Assembly: GCA_965226825.1 (NCBI GenBank) | Contig: CBDDED010000002.1 | Coordinates: 1-64,000 of the forward strand | Length of the DNA stretch: 64,000 nt | Source: Io17-Chloro-G2 sp965226825 | GTDB lineage: Bacteria > Chloroflexota > Dehalococcoidia > Lucifugimonadales > UBA3495 | Direction of reading: 5' to 3' | In this document: piece after piece, positions 1-7,853 of the stretch | How positions within the stretch are numbered: the first letter of the stretch is position 1 | How the letters are laid out: each line of letters begins with the position of its first letter | Program-made: the position numbers and the translations under genes | The notes under the pieces: generated by a model | What the model saw: only the letters and a program-made list of their open reading frames with translations | What the model was told of the DNA's origin: nothing | Databases searched by the model: none

Positions 1-582
1 GACGTCAACCGGGACGGGTTTGTGATGGCTGAAGGCTCGGCAGTGCTGGTACTGGAGAGTGAAGAAAGCTCGGCCAGACGGGGAGTGGCCCCTCTGGCCG
101 AGCTCAAAGGCTACGGCGCCACGTCCGACGCTTTTCACCTAACCGAGCCCGGACCGACCGGCCAGAGCGCCGCCAAGGCCATGCAGCTGGCGCTACAACA
201 GGCGGGCATCGAACCATCCGAGGTCGACTACCTGAACGCCCACGGCACGTCCACGCCATTGAACGACCGCCAGGAAACCAAGGCGATCAAGCTTGCGATG
301 GGTGAGGACGCCCACCGTGTCCCCATCAGCTCCACCAAGTCGATGACCGGCCACTTGCTGGGCGCCGGGGGGGCTTTGGAGGCCGCTTTCTGTGTCTTGG
401 CCATTCGAGACGGGACTATCCCGGCGACCATTAATCTAAACGACCAAGACCCGGACTGCGACCTGGATTGCACTCCCAACCAGGCGGTGAACCGCCCAAT
501 TACCACGGCCATGAGCAATTCATTCGGATTCGGTGGGCACAACTCGGTGTTGATATTTACCGCCCCCGACACCAATCCGTAG
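1..582 (+). CDS. fabF: 3-oxoacyl-ACP synthase II (FabF), C-terminal part
   Basis: Condensing enzyme of type II fatty acid elongation; it joins malonyl-ACP to an acyl-ACP in the cytoplasm. The reading frame is open at base 1, so only the last 193 residues are present and the active-site cysteine lies outside the window. Visible catalytic parts are the first histidine in NAHGTSTPLND (about residue 81 of the fragment), the lysine and second histidine in STKSMTGH (about 113 and 118), and the glycine-rich end SNSFGFGGHN. These are diagnostic for KAS II-type enzymes. It ends 135 bases before recJ on the same strand. Confidence 0.93.
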   Translation, partial: DVNRDGFVMAEGSAVLVLESEESSARRGVAPLAELKGYGATSDAFHLTEPGPTGQSAAKAMQLALQQAGIEPSEVDYLNAHGTSTPLNDRQETKAIKLAMGEDAHRVPISSTKSMTGHLLGAGGALEAAFCVLAIRDGTIPATINLNDQDPDCDLDCTPNQAVNRPITTAMSNSFGFGGHNSVLIFTAPDTNP

Positions 583-717
583 GCGGGCCCGGTAGGGGCA
601 ACACCCAGTATTGTCTCCGGGTTCCTTTCCACCGAGGGGCCTTTCTCCCTCCAATTTTTTTGACGCGAGCCGCAACCTGGCCTGCCCACCTCTAAGGTCA
701 GGATCGAACGGAGCAGG

Positions 718-2418
718 ATGTTATCAGAAGCAGCAATCAGGCGGTGGGAACTTCCGGAGCCGCTGGGCGTACACTCTCTCCCACCCGATGTCCCCAGCGC
801 CGTGGCCAAACTCCTGGTTGCCAGGGGAATCGACACTCCGGGCAAACTGCATCTCCTACTTAACCCACCCCACCAGCTACCCCACAACCCCCAACGGATT
901 TCGGGCATGGACCGGGCCGTTTCCCGCCTCCATCAGGCACTGACCAAGGGAGAAAAAGTAGGTGTATTTGGAGACTTTGACGTTGATGGCGTAACCGGTA
1001 CGGCCATTTTGGGCGAGGGTTTGAGTGAATTGGGAATATCGGTCCTGCCCTACCTGCCCCACCGAGTCGATGAAGGGCACGGCCTGTCCATCCCCGCCAT
1101 CCAATACATGGCTGACCAGGGAGTCAGCCTCGTAATCACCGTGGACACGGGAGTGACCGCTGTAGAGGAAGTGGCAGGGGCTTCGCGCCTGGGCGTCGAC
1201 GTTATCATTACCGACCACCATATTCCTCACGCCGACCTGCCTGCTGCGGTGGCTACCATCGACCCCAACCTGCCGGGGACCTCCTACCCATTTACCGGGC
1301 TTTGCGGGGCGGGCCTGGCGTTCAAATTGATGCAGGGGATGTACCAATTTCTGGGACAACCCTGGAACCCGGCTCTACTGGAATTGGCGGCCCTGGGGAC
1401 GATTGCCGACCTTGTCCCACTGGTGGACGAAAACCGGTTCCTGGTCCAACAGGGGCTGGTGGAGTTGGCCCAGACCCAGCGGCCCGGCCTCATTGCGCTG
1501 TTCCAAAATGCCCGAATCGAGCCCCGCACTGTGGACGCGGAATCCATTTCATTCCAAATCTGTCCCCGCCTGAACTCCGCAGGAAGAATGGGTCACGCGG
1601 AAGACAGCTACCGGTTGCTGACCACTCGTTCCAAAGAAGAGGCCGAATCCCTGGCCGCTTCCCTGGAACAGCTCAACCGGTCCCGGCGGGAAGCCAGCGA
1701 CCGGGCCATGGCGATCGCATTTGAGCAAATTGAGCAAAAATACTCTGGCGGGTCCCTGCCATCCATGGTGATTGTGGGAGATCCGGGCATCGATCCTGGG
1801 GTTGCCGGCCTGGTGGCTGGCAGGATGGCGGAAAAGTACCGGCGGCCGGCCGTAGCCATGTCCATGCAATCGGAATTCGTGGTCGCCAGCGGCCGGAGCA
1901 TCCCGCAGTTTGACATCGAGGAAGCCTTCGGGCGTTTCCAGCACTTGCTCGTGAAATACGGCGGCCATTCTCAAGCCGCGGGGTTCACGGTTGCCAGGGA
2001 CCAACTACCGGAGGTCGTCGCCTCGTTGCAAGAGTTGGCCGAAAAGGAGCTTGCGGACCGGGATCTGAGGCCGTCGATCAACATCGATGCGGAAGTGGCG
2101 CTATCCGAACTCTCCCCGGACGCCACCCACTGGCTCGCTGCTTTGGAGCCCTTCGGCCAAGCCAATCCCCGACCCATGTTCCTGACCAGGGGCGTTCAGG
2201 TGCTGCAGACCCGATCTATCGGGAATGCGTCCCAGCATCTGAAACTTCAAGTAGGCCAGAATGGCAGCACGATGACCGCCCTGGCCTTCAACCTGGCCCA
2301 GGAATGGCCGCAAGGGACTCCAGCGGTTGACCTGGTTTACTCCATCACCGCCGATTGGTGGCGAGGAGTAAAGACCGACACCCTGAAAGTGGTGGACGTC
2401 CGGCCTGCGGCCTCCTGA
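718..2418 (+). CDS. recJ: Single-stranded-DNA-specific exonuclease RecJ
   Basis: 5'-3' single-strand exonuclease of recombination and mismatch repair, DHH phosphoesterase superfamily, 566 residues, close to the usual RecJ length. The metal-binding motifs are in order: DFDVDG near residue 86, VDTGV near 142, TDHH near 165 and CGAGLAFKL near 197. The DHHA1 domain carries GGHSQAAGF near 415 and an OB-like end follows. The ATG is preceded by GGAGCAGG. Its stop is 17 bases from the convergent lgt stop, so the two share a very short intergenic space. Confidence 0.95.
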   Translation: MLSEAAIRRWELPEPLGVHSLPPDVPSAVAKLLVARGIDTPGKLHLLLNPPHQLPHNPQRISGMDRAVSRLHQALTKGEKVGVFGDFDVDGVTGTAILGEGLSELGISVLPYLPHRVDEGHGLSIPAIQYMADQGVSLVITVDTGVTAVEEVAGASRLGVDVIITDHHIPHADLPAAVATIDPNLPGTSYPFTGLCGAGLAFKLMQGMYQFLGQPWNPALLELAALGTIADLVPLVDENRFLVQQGLVELAQTQRPGLIALFQNARIEPRTVDAESISFQICPRLNSAGRMGHAEDSYRLLTTRSKEEAESLAASLEQLNRSRREASDRAMAIAFEQIEQKYSGGSLPSMVIVGDPGIDPGVAGLVAGRMAEKYRRPAVAMSMQSEFVVASGRSIPQFDIEEAFGRFQHLLVKYGGHSQAAGFTVARDQLPEVVASLQELAEKELADRDLRPSINIDAEVALSELSPDATHWLAALEPFGQANPRPMFLTRGVQVLQTRSIGNASQHLKLQVGQNGSTMTALAFNLAQEWPQGTPAVDLVYSITADWWRGVKTDTLKVVDVRPAAS

Positions 2419-2434
2419 AAAGCCGGCGGTTGGC

Positions 2435-3304
2435 TTACGGGCTGGACGGCGTCACCACTCGGGCCCTGAAAACCAGCCACGGTATTGCGATAAGCATGAT
2501 GATCAATGACACGATCTGGGCCTCGTTCAAACCCAGGAAGTAGGTGTTTGCCTCCACCCGCACAAAGCTCAGGAAGAAACGCCCCACCGCATACAACGCG
2601 CCGTAAAGTATGAAAACCATGCCGTGGGGGCGCAATCGGTTGCGCAACGGCCATATCACGGCCAGGATCAGCAAATCCAGGATGATCTCGTAGGCCACCG
2701 CCGGGTGGGAAACCGCCCGGTTCACCCCAGGGCTGTTGAAGTGTGAGTAAAACACGCCCCAGGGCAATTCCGTAGCCTTTGCAAAATGCTCGCCATTGAT
2801 GACGTCTCCGATCCGGCCGATAGCCATGGAGATCAGCAGGGCCGGCGCCGCAATGTCCGCCATGCGGCCAATTTCCGGCAGCTCCGCCCTCTTGGGTTCC
2901 CCCAACCAGCGGAATGCTTTCCCCCACAAGGACAGGAACCAATCCGAATTGCGGATGGTGATATACAGGGCGCCCCCGACGAATCCTCCCAGGATGGCGC
3001 CGTAAATTGCAATGCCGCCCTGCCAAACGTAGAGCAACCTTATGGGGTCATGCTGATAGTAGACGGACCAGAAGTCTATGATGTGCAGCAGGCGAGCGCC
3101 AATTATCCCGCCAATGATGCACCACGTGCAGATAGACAAAACCGGGTCGCCTGCCATTCCTTGCCGGGTGGCCCACCGGTAAACCAGCAGCACCGAGACG
3201 GCTACGGCCACAAAGGTGAACAGGCCGTGCCAGGAAAGCAGGAAGGTGCCAAATTCGAAAATGATCGGATTCATTCCAATGGTAATTACGGCCGCAACGT
3301 TCAT
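2435..3304 (-). CDS. lgt: Prolipoprotein diacylglyceryl transferase (Lgt)
   Basis: Inner-membrane enzyme that moves diacylglycerol from phosphatidylglycerol to the lipobox cysteine of prolipoproteins. The 289-residue protein has about seven hydrophobic segments and the Lgt signature in the form GRIGDVINGEHF (canonical GRLGNFINGE.F), followed by TELPWG. The start at 3304 may be too early; an in-frame ATG 11 codons later (3271) begins MNPIIFEFG, a typical Lgt start. Likely last gene of an rsmA-ispE-lgt run on the minus strand. Its substrates here include the two lipoproteins encoded at 25.6 and 38.9 kb. Confidence 0.92.
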   Translation of the reverse strand: MNVAAVITIGMNPIIFEFGTFLLSWHGLFTFVAVAVSVLLVYRWATRQGMAGDPVLSICTWCIIGGIIGARLLHIIDFWSVYYQHDPIRLLYVWQGGIAIYGAILGGFVGGALYITIRNSDWFLSLWGKAFRWLGEPKRAELPEIGRMADIAAPALLISMAIGRIGDVINGEHFAKATELPWGVFYSHFNSPGVNRAVSHPAVAYEIILDLLILAVIWPLRNRLRPHGMVFILYGALYAVGRFFLSFVRVEANTYFLGLNEAQIVSLIIMLIAIPWLVFRARVVTPSSP

Positions 3305-3352
3305 GTTGTCAACGCTCTCCAGGGATGTTGCTCGGCCAGGACGGCGCCTGGC

Positions 3353-4231
3353 TCATTCAATGCTGCTTTGGACAGACCCCGTACCTACGGTGTTAACACG
3401 GTAAACCCCAACTCCAAGGGTTTGCAAGGCGCTGGACGCCGCCTGAAGCCCGGCTTCGGTGGATGGGAAGCAGAACCCCGCAGGTCCAGCCCCGGCAAGC
3501 CTGACCGGGCCAACGCCCATGGCATCCAACTGGACCTTTATTTGTTCAAGCTCCGGAAACACCTGTTGCGAAACCGCTTCGAAAACGTTGCAGGTCAATC
3601 CGGGCAATTTTTCTGACGCCAACAAGCCATCCCGGAGGAGTTTGACCAACCGACCGGTTGCTTCACCACCGCTATACTGCTCAGGGGTCAACAGGGAGTA
3701 CATTACCGCGGTTTTCTGCGGAATGGTCGATCCCGGACAGAATACGATCATCGGCAGGGGCGGCAGTGCGGGCAATTGGGTGATGATTTCTCCCCTGCCT
3801 TCGGCCAGGGCCGTGCCGCCTTCCAGGAAAAAAGCGACATCTGAGCCCAACTCCGCCGCTATTGGTAGAAGTTCCTGCGTGTCCAGCCCCAGCCCCCAAA
3901 ACAAGTTCAGACCAATGAGGGCCGCCGCCGCATCGGCGCTGCCGCCGCCAAGACCCATGCCTACCGGGATGCGTTTGCGGACAGAAATCCGGGCGCCGGG
4001 CCCGGCTCCGATGCGGTCGGACAGGATATGGGCGGCCTGCCAAACCAGGTTGGCCTCCCCGCCCAGGAGAGGATCATCGCAATCGATTTGGATGGTGGCC
4101 CAATGATCGATAACCAGGCTGTCCGCCAAATCAATGGTTTGCATGACGGTCTTCACTTGATGAAACCCGTCTTCTCGGCGGCCCAACACCTCCAGGGTCA
4201 GATTAATCTTGGCGAAGGCTTTGAGCTTCAA
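3353..4231 (-). CDS. ispE: 4-(cytidine-5'-diphospho)-2-C-methyl-D-erythritol kinase (IspE)
   Basis: GHMP kinase of the MEP isoprenoid pathway; it phosphorylates CDP-methylerythritol using ATP in the cytoplasm. The 292-residue protein shows the GHMP ATP-binding loop PVGMGLGGGSADAAAA near residue 95 and the N-terminal KINLTLEVLGRREDGFH that binds substrate. It lies 48 bases upstream of lgt and downstream of rsmA, with an 18-bp tandem repeat in the 216-base gap before its start. Confidence 0.94.
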   Translation of the reverse strand: MKLKAFAKINLTLEVLGRREDGFHQVKTVMQTIDLADSLVIDHWATIQIDCDDPLLGGEANLVWQAAHILSDRIGAGPGARISVRKRIPVGMGLGGGSADAAAALIGLNLFWGLGLDTQELLPIAAELGSDVAFFLEGGTALAEGRGEIITQLPALPPLPMIVFCPGSTIPQKTAVMYSLLTPEQYSGGEATGRLVKLLRDGLLASEKLPGLTCNVFEAVSQQVFPELEQIKVQLDAMGVGPVRLAGAGPAGFCFPSTEAGLQAASSALQTLGVGVYRVNTVGTGSVQSSIE

Positions 4232-4262
4232 TCTTCACTTCCAACGATATCTGACCATGCAG

Positions 4263-4396
4263 TTCTTCTGGACGTTACCATTCCTCTGAACGTCACCATT
4301 CTTCTGAACGTCCTCTGAACGTCACCATTCTTCTGAACGTCACCATTCTTCTGAACGTCACCATTCTTCTGAACGTCACCATTCTTCTGAACGTTA
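4263..4396. repeat. 18-bp tandem repeat array between rsmA and ispE
   Basis: About seven copies of an 18-base unit (GAACGTCACCATTCTTCT on the + strand), one of them shortened and the outer copies diverged. Because 18 is a multiple of three, the minus strand stays open and would read VQKNGD repeatedly, but this has no coding context. It occupies most of the untranslated gap between the rsmA stop (4448) and the ispE start (4231). Any effect on ispE translation is not visible from sequence alone. Confidence 0.85.
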
Positions 4397-4447
4397 CGAT
4401 CCGCCAGCAATTCCGGTTTGGAATCTTCATGCAAAGGCCGGATGACT

Positions 4448-5272
4448 TCAGGCATTCCAGTTTTCGCTGCGCCAAGCCCGGTGGAGAATTGCCCATTCCT
4501 GCATCGTCACGGTGGCGGGCCTCCTGGTGCCGTCCAGGGACACCGCGCTCAACAGCCGGTCTACAACCCGGCCTTCGACGGCTAGTCCATGGCTTAGCGA
4601 GTTCCGGAGTTGCTTGCGGGGGGACGAAAATCCGGCCCGGACCAGCGTGAAAAAATCGTCGACATCGGCCAACTCAACCGCCGCGCCGGGCCTCAAGTCG
4701 AGGCGGATGACGGCTGAAGTCACCTTGGGAGGGGGTCTGAATGCATCTGGAGGGACCGCGCAGACAAACGTGGGCTCGGCAAACCACTGCACCGCCACCG
4801 AAAGCAGGGTCATCTGGCCGGGCGCCGCGGCCATGGCCCGGGCCACCTCCTGCTGCACGGTAATGACCATCAGGGACGGTTTGTGGGTTGATTCCAGGAA
4901 CCGGCGGACAATGGGATTGGCGGCATAGTAGGGAAGATTCGCCACTACCTTGTAGGGCATCTCCGGCCCCGCCAGAGAATTGAGATCAACGGTGCGGGCG
5001 TCGGCTTGGACCGTGGTCAATCCGGGGGGCTGGCCGAGGCGAGAAGGCAATGCCGCGGCGAGCTCAGAGTCCACTTCCACCGCCGTGACCCGCCCTGCTT
5101 TTTCTATCAGGCGGCGAGTCAACACTCCCGAGCCGGGGCCGATCTCCACCACGTGATCATCTACAGCCAAATCCGCGGCGGCTACTATCCGGTCCAAAAT
5201 TCGGCCACTGACCAGGAAGTGCTGCCCAAGGGATTTTCGAGTGCGAAACCTGGGTGTGAAGGGAGCCGCCAA
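4448..5272 (-). CDS. rsmA: 16S rRNA dimethyladenosine transferase (RsmA/KsgA)
   Basis: SAM-dependent methyltransferase that dimethylates the two adjacent adenines in the 3'-end hairpin of 16S rRNA. 274 residues, normal length. Motif I is VEIGPGSGVLTRRL near residue 42, and the catalytic NLPYY motif is near 112, followed by the C-terminal helical domain with FSSPRKQLRNSL. It lies just downstream of the SRP RNA gene on the same strand and heads the rsmA-ispE-lgt series. Confidence 0.95.
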   Translation of the reverse strand: MAAPFTPRFRTRKSLGQHFLVSGRILDRIVAAADLAVDDHVVEIGPGSGVLTRRLIEKAGRVTAVEVDSELAAALPSRLGQPPGLTTVQADARTVDLNSLAGPEMPYKVVANLPYYAANPIVRRFLESTHKPSLMVITVQQEVARAMAAAPGQMTLLSVAVQWFAEPTFVCAVPPDAFRPPPKVTSAVIRLDLRPGAAVELADVDDFFTLVRAGFSSPRKQLRNSLSHGLAVEGRVVDRLLSAVSLDGTRRPATVTMQEWAILHRAWRSENWNA

Positions 5273-5421
5273 TGTAAGCGTTATGTACCTGAGGAAGTCG
5301 CCCGCCCGGAGTCTTCGAGGTGATTCAACTTCAGGCAGGCCGGTAATTTCGTAGCCAGTTGCAAGAGACCGCGCACCCCGCTTCGACAGTGGCCGTTAGA
5401 CATATCCAAAACTGCGACTCC

Positions 5422-5518
5422 AGCCAGGCGCTCCCACGGCGCTCGCAGGTTCCTGCTTACCGTTGCTTCCTTCCGGACCTGGCGGGGTTCGCAAGTCTAC
5501 GCCGCGTGGGACCCGGCT
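5422..5518 (-). ncRNA. ffs: Bacterial small signal recognition particle RNA (4.5S)
   Basis: On the minus strand the region carries the nearly invariant SRP RNA core AGGTCCGGAAGGAAGCA with its GGAA tetraloop. The outer arms (AGCCGGGTCCCACG at the 5' end and CGTGGGAGCGCCTGGCT at the 3' end) pair into a long helix, giving a RNA of about 97 nt, the size of the small bacterial form without an Alu domain. It partners Ffh in co-translational membrane targeting. The exact ends are inferred from pairing. An AT-rich GATATT lies a few bases upstream, a possible weak -10 box. Confidence 0.9.
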
Positions 5519-5764
5519 ATCAATATCACAATCTAGGGATAGCGGGCTAATGGCAAAGCCTCGGAGGGGAAATCAACCCCGCTATAGCGGATTGCGGGTA
5601 CAGGGCACCGCTAGCTCCCCGTCTAGCACGATCTCACCATCAATGGTAGGTGAGCCTGCTATCAGTGTCAAACCGCCCGCCCCGTCACACCACTTGCAGT
5701 GTCAAAACGCTTGCCGCCGGCGCGGGCCCCGTTGGAAAGCTATCCTAAAGTCGTAACCAATCCG

Positions 5765-5793
5765 TTGTTCCCGTATCTGACGAATGTTAGAAT
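5765..5793 (+). promoter_or_regulatory. Predicted sigma70-type promoter of galU
   Basis: TTGTTC (5765-5770) and TAGAAT (5788-5793) are separated by 17 bases, the ideal spacing. The predicted start of transcription, near 5800, leaves a short leader containing the GGAGG ribosome site before the galU ATG at 5816. Prediction only. Confidence 0.55.
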
Positions 5794-5815
5794 AAATCCG
5801 CTTCTGGAGGCTGCG

Positions 5816-6688
5816 ATGCCTATTCGCAAGGCAGTGATCCCCGCCGCGGGTCTGGGCACTCGTTTCTTGCCGGTGACCAAGGCGGTGCCCAAAGAGCTTC
5901 TGCCCATCCTCGACAAACCCATGCTCCAATACGTGGTTGAGGAAGCCGTAGAGGCCGGAATTCAGGAAATAATACTGGTGGTGTCGCCGGGCAAGGAATC
6001 CATCGCCGAGTACTTCCAGCCCCGTGAGGACCTGGAACTGCGCCTACGGGAATCCGGCGCCCTAGACCTGGCGGCAAAGGTCCGCCAGGTCGCAAACCTG
6101 GCCCAGGTGTCATTTGTTATCCAGGCGCAGCCCCTTGGCTTAGGGCACGCCGTGTTGATGGCCCGGGAAGCCGTTGGTGAAGAACCCTTTGTGGTGATCC
6201 TCCCAGATGACATCATCGTCCACTCCCCCGGGGCGTTGGCCCAGATGCTGGAGGTCTATGACCGCAGCGACGGCGGCGTGATTGCTGTTGAGACCGTGGG
6301 CTGGGAATCGGTCCAAAACTATGGCGTAGTCGACATTGAAGGCCAAGAAGGCCGGGTTGGCCGGATCAAGGGAGTGGTGGAGAAGCCACCGCGGGACCAG
6401 GCTCCTTCGAACCTGGCAATTGTGGGGCGGTACATCCTCCCTCATTCCGTTTTCGACTGCCTGGAACGCACCGAGCCCGGAGCGTTGGGTGAGATTCAGT
6501 TGACCGATGGCCTGCTTCTTTTACTGCAGACCCACCAACTGTTTTCGTACGAGTTTTTGGGGAGGAGGTTCGACGGAGGGAGACCGCTGGGCCTGCTTCG
6601 TGCAGCCTTAGAATTTGCTCTGGACCGGGACGACACCAAGGAAGAACTGATGTCGTTGATGGCGACTCTTTCCCAGGAACGAGCCTAG
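5816..6688 (+). CDS. galU: UTP--glucose-1-phosphate uridylyltransferase (GalU)
   Basis: Makes UDP-glucose from UTP and glucose-1-phosphate for cell envelope sugars. The 290-residue protein starts MPIRKAVIPAAGLGTRFLP, the nucleotide-binding loop, followed by KAVPKELLPI and KPMLQY, and has the sugar-binding end GEIQLTDGL. The ATG at 5816 is chosen over an upstream in-frame ATG because GGAGG sits 6 bases before it and the family starts here. The gene is 23 bases upstream of the DUF2269 membrane gene, probably co-transcribed. Confidence 0.95.
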   Translation: MPIRKAVIPAAGLGTRFLPVTKAVPKELLPILDKPMLQYVVEEAVEAGIQEIILVVSPGKESIAEYFQPREDLELRLRESGALDLAAKVRQVANLAQVSFVIQAQPLGLGHAVLMAREAVGEEPFVVILPDDIIVHSPGALAQMLEVYDRSDGGVIAVETVGWESVQNYGVVDIEGQEGRVGRIKGVVEKPPRDQAPSNLAIVGRYILPHSVFDCLERTEPGALGEIQLTDGLLLLLQTHQLFSYEFLGRRFDGGRPLGLLRAALEFALDRDDTKEELMSLMATLSQERA

Positions 6689-6711
6689 CTTCCAAACCGT
6701 AGGAGGAACAA

Positions 6712-7188
6712 TTGAGGTTAATGCTGCTGCTCCACGTCGGCGCGGCCGTGTTATTTTTGGGGGCCATGATCACGTCGGCCTACTGGAAGGCCAGGGCCGA
6801 CCGGTCCGGCAGCATGGAGGCTATGGCCTACGCCTGCCGATCCTTGCTCTTCGCCGACGTGGTGTTTACCGGTCCCGGCATTATTGGCTTGTTGGTCACC
6901 GGTTTCTGGATGGTGAACCTAAGCGGGTGGGACCGGTTTCAAGAACCATGGCTGGCGCTTTCCTTCCTCTTGCTGTTGGTGGTTGCTATCCTGTGGGCGG
7001 CAATCATGGTGCCGCTTCAGCTTCGCATGTTACGTTTGTCCCGGCTGCAGGTCAGCAACGTGAACACTGATCCGGAGTACCGGAAATCCAGCAGAAGATG
7101 GGCCATCGCGGGCGGCATTGCAACGTTGATGACCGTGGGCATCTTGTTCTTGATGGTCATGAGACCTGAGATACGAGCCGGGTTTTAG
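6712..7188 (+). CDS. DUF2269-like integral membrane protein
   Basis: A 158-residue protein with four predicted membrane segments (about residues 4-22, 43-65, 80-103 and 129-150) and a basic loop between the third and fourth. Topology and the N-terminal HVGAAVLFLGAMITSAYWK match the DUF2269 family of unknown function. It starts with TTG at 6712, directly after an excellent AGGAGGA site. It follows galU closely. No enzymatic motif is visible. Confidence 0.7.
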   Translation: MRLMLLLHVGAAVLFLGAMITSAYWKARADRSGSMEAMAYACRSLLFADVVFTGPGIIGLLVTGFWMVNLSGWDRFQEPWLALSFLLLLVVAILWAAIMVPLQLRMLRLSRLQVSNVNTDPEYRKSSRRWAIAGGIATLMTVGILFLMVMRPEIRAGF

Positions 7189-7268
7189 CCGGGTTTCAGC
7201 CGGCAGACCTCGGGCCGCCGGCCGGCGGAATCCATTTAACCAATGCTAACCCAAAGGAAGTAGATGAC

Positions 7269-7766
7269 ATGACCAGCCAAAGGGACGCTCTATCGGCAAC
7301 GGCAAGCTCGGTCCAAACCCGACTGCTGGGTTTGCTGGATGGGATGGACTACTGCCTGGATTGGAAAGCCGATGCCGACGCCTGGTCAGTCCGGCAGATA
7401 ATCTACCATTTGCTTGATACGCCCCCCGGAGGACTCAGCGGCGTACTCCAAGGAGTGGTCGACGGCACCATCAAGGAATATGACCTGTGGGCCGACCGGG
7501 ACAACCTGACACCGGAACGTATGGAACACGAACTGGGGCAGATGCAAGAGGACATCAACCGGTTTTTCGCGGGGTTGTCAGACACCCTGTCAAAGTGCAC
7601 CGATGAAGACCTGCTGGAAAAAACCGTGACGGTGCACATGGTGAGCCGCGGCGAAGATGCCTCCCGCAACGGCAGCGAACTGCTGGAGCGGGGATTCGGC
7701 TTTCATTGGGAAGACCACCTCAAGCAGTTGCAGGAGACCCGGGAATTGTTGGGGTTCGACGCCTAA
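7269..7766 (+). CDS. DinB-family four-helix metal-binding protein
   Basis: A 165-residue helical protein with features of the DinB/YfiT superfamily: an early histidine in IIYHLLDTP (about residue 47) and a late HWEDHLKQL (about 148-151), the usual histidine ligands of the bundle. Members act as metal-dependent thiol transferases or are uncharacterised; the substrate cannot be told. It lies between galU-DUF2269 and the convergent lepA. Confidence 0.7.
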   Translation: MTSQRDALSATASSVQTRLLGLLDGMDYCLDWKADADAWSVRQIIYHLLDTPPGGLSGVLQGVVDGTIKEYDLWADRDNLTPERMEHELGQMQEDINRFFAGLSDTLSKCTDEDLLEKTVTVHMVSRGEDASRNGSELLERGFGFHWEDHLKQLQETRELLGFDA

Positions 7767-7853
7767 AGAGCAACCCTGTCTAAAGAGCTGTCCTGTCTAA
7801 GGAGCGGGCCATAGCTCGAATTTCGACCGTCGGCTGAGACGCATATGGTCCGG

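Noticed and set aside
4263..4396. Possible CRISPR array
   Set aside because: Copies are directly adjacent with no unique spacers, and no cas gene is near.
4228..4455. Minus-strand frame encoding VQKNGD repeats
   Set aside because: It is only the 18-bp tandem repeat read in an open frame; it has no ribosome site and overlaps both flanking genes' ends.
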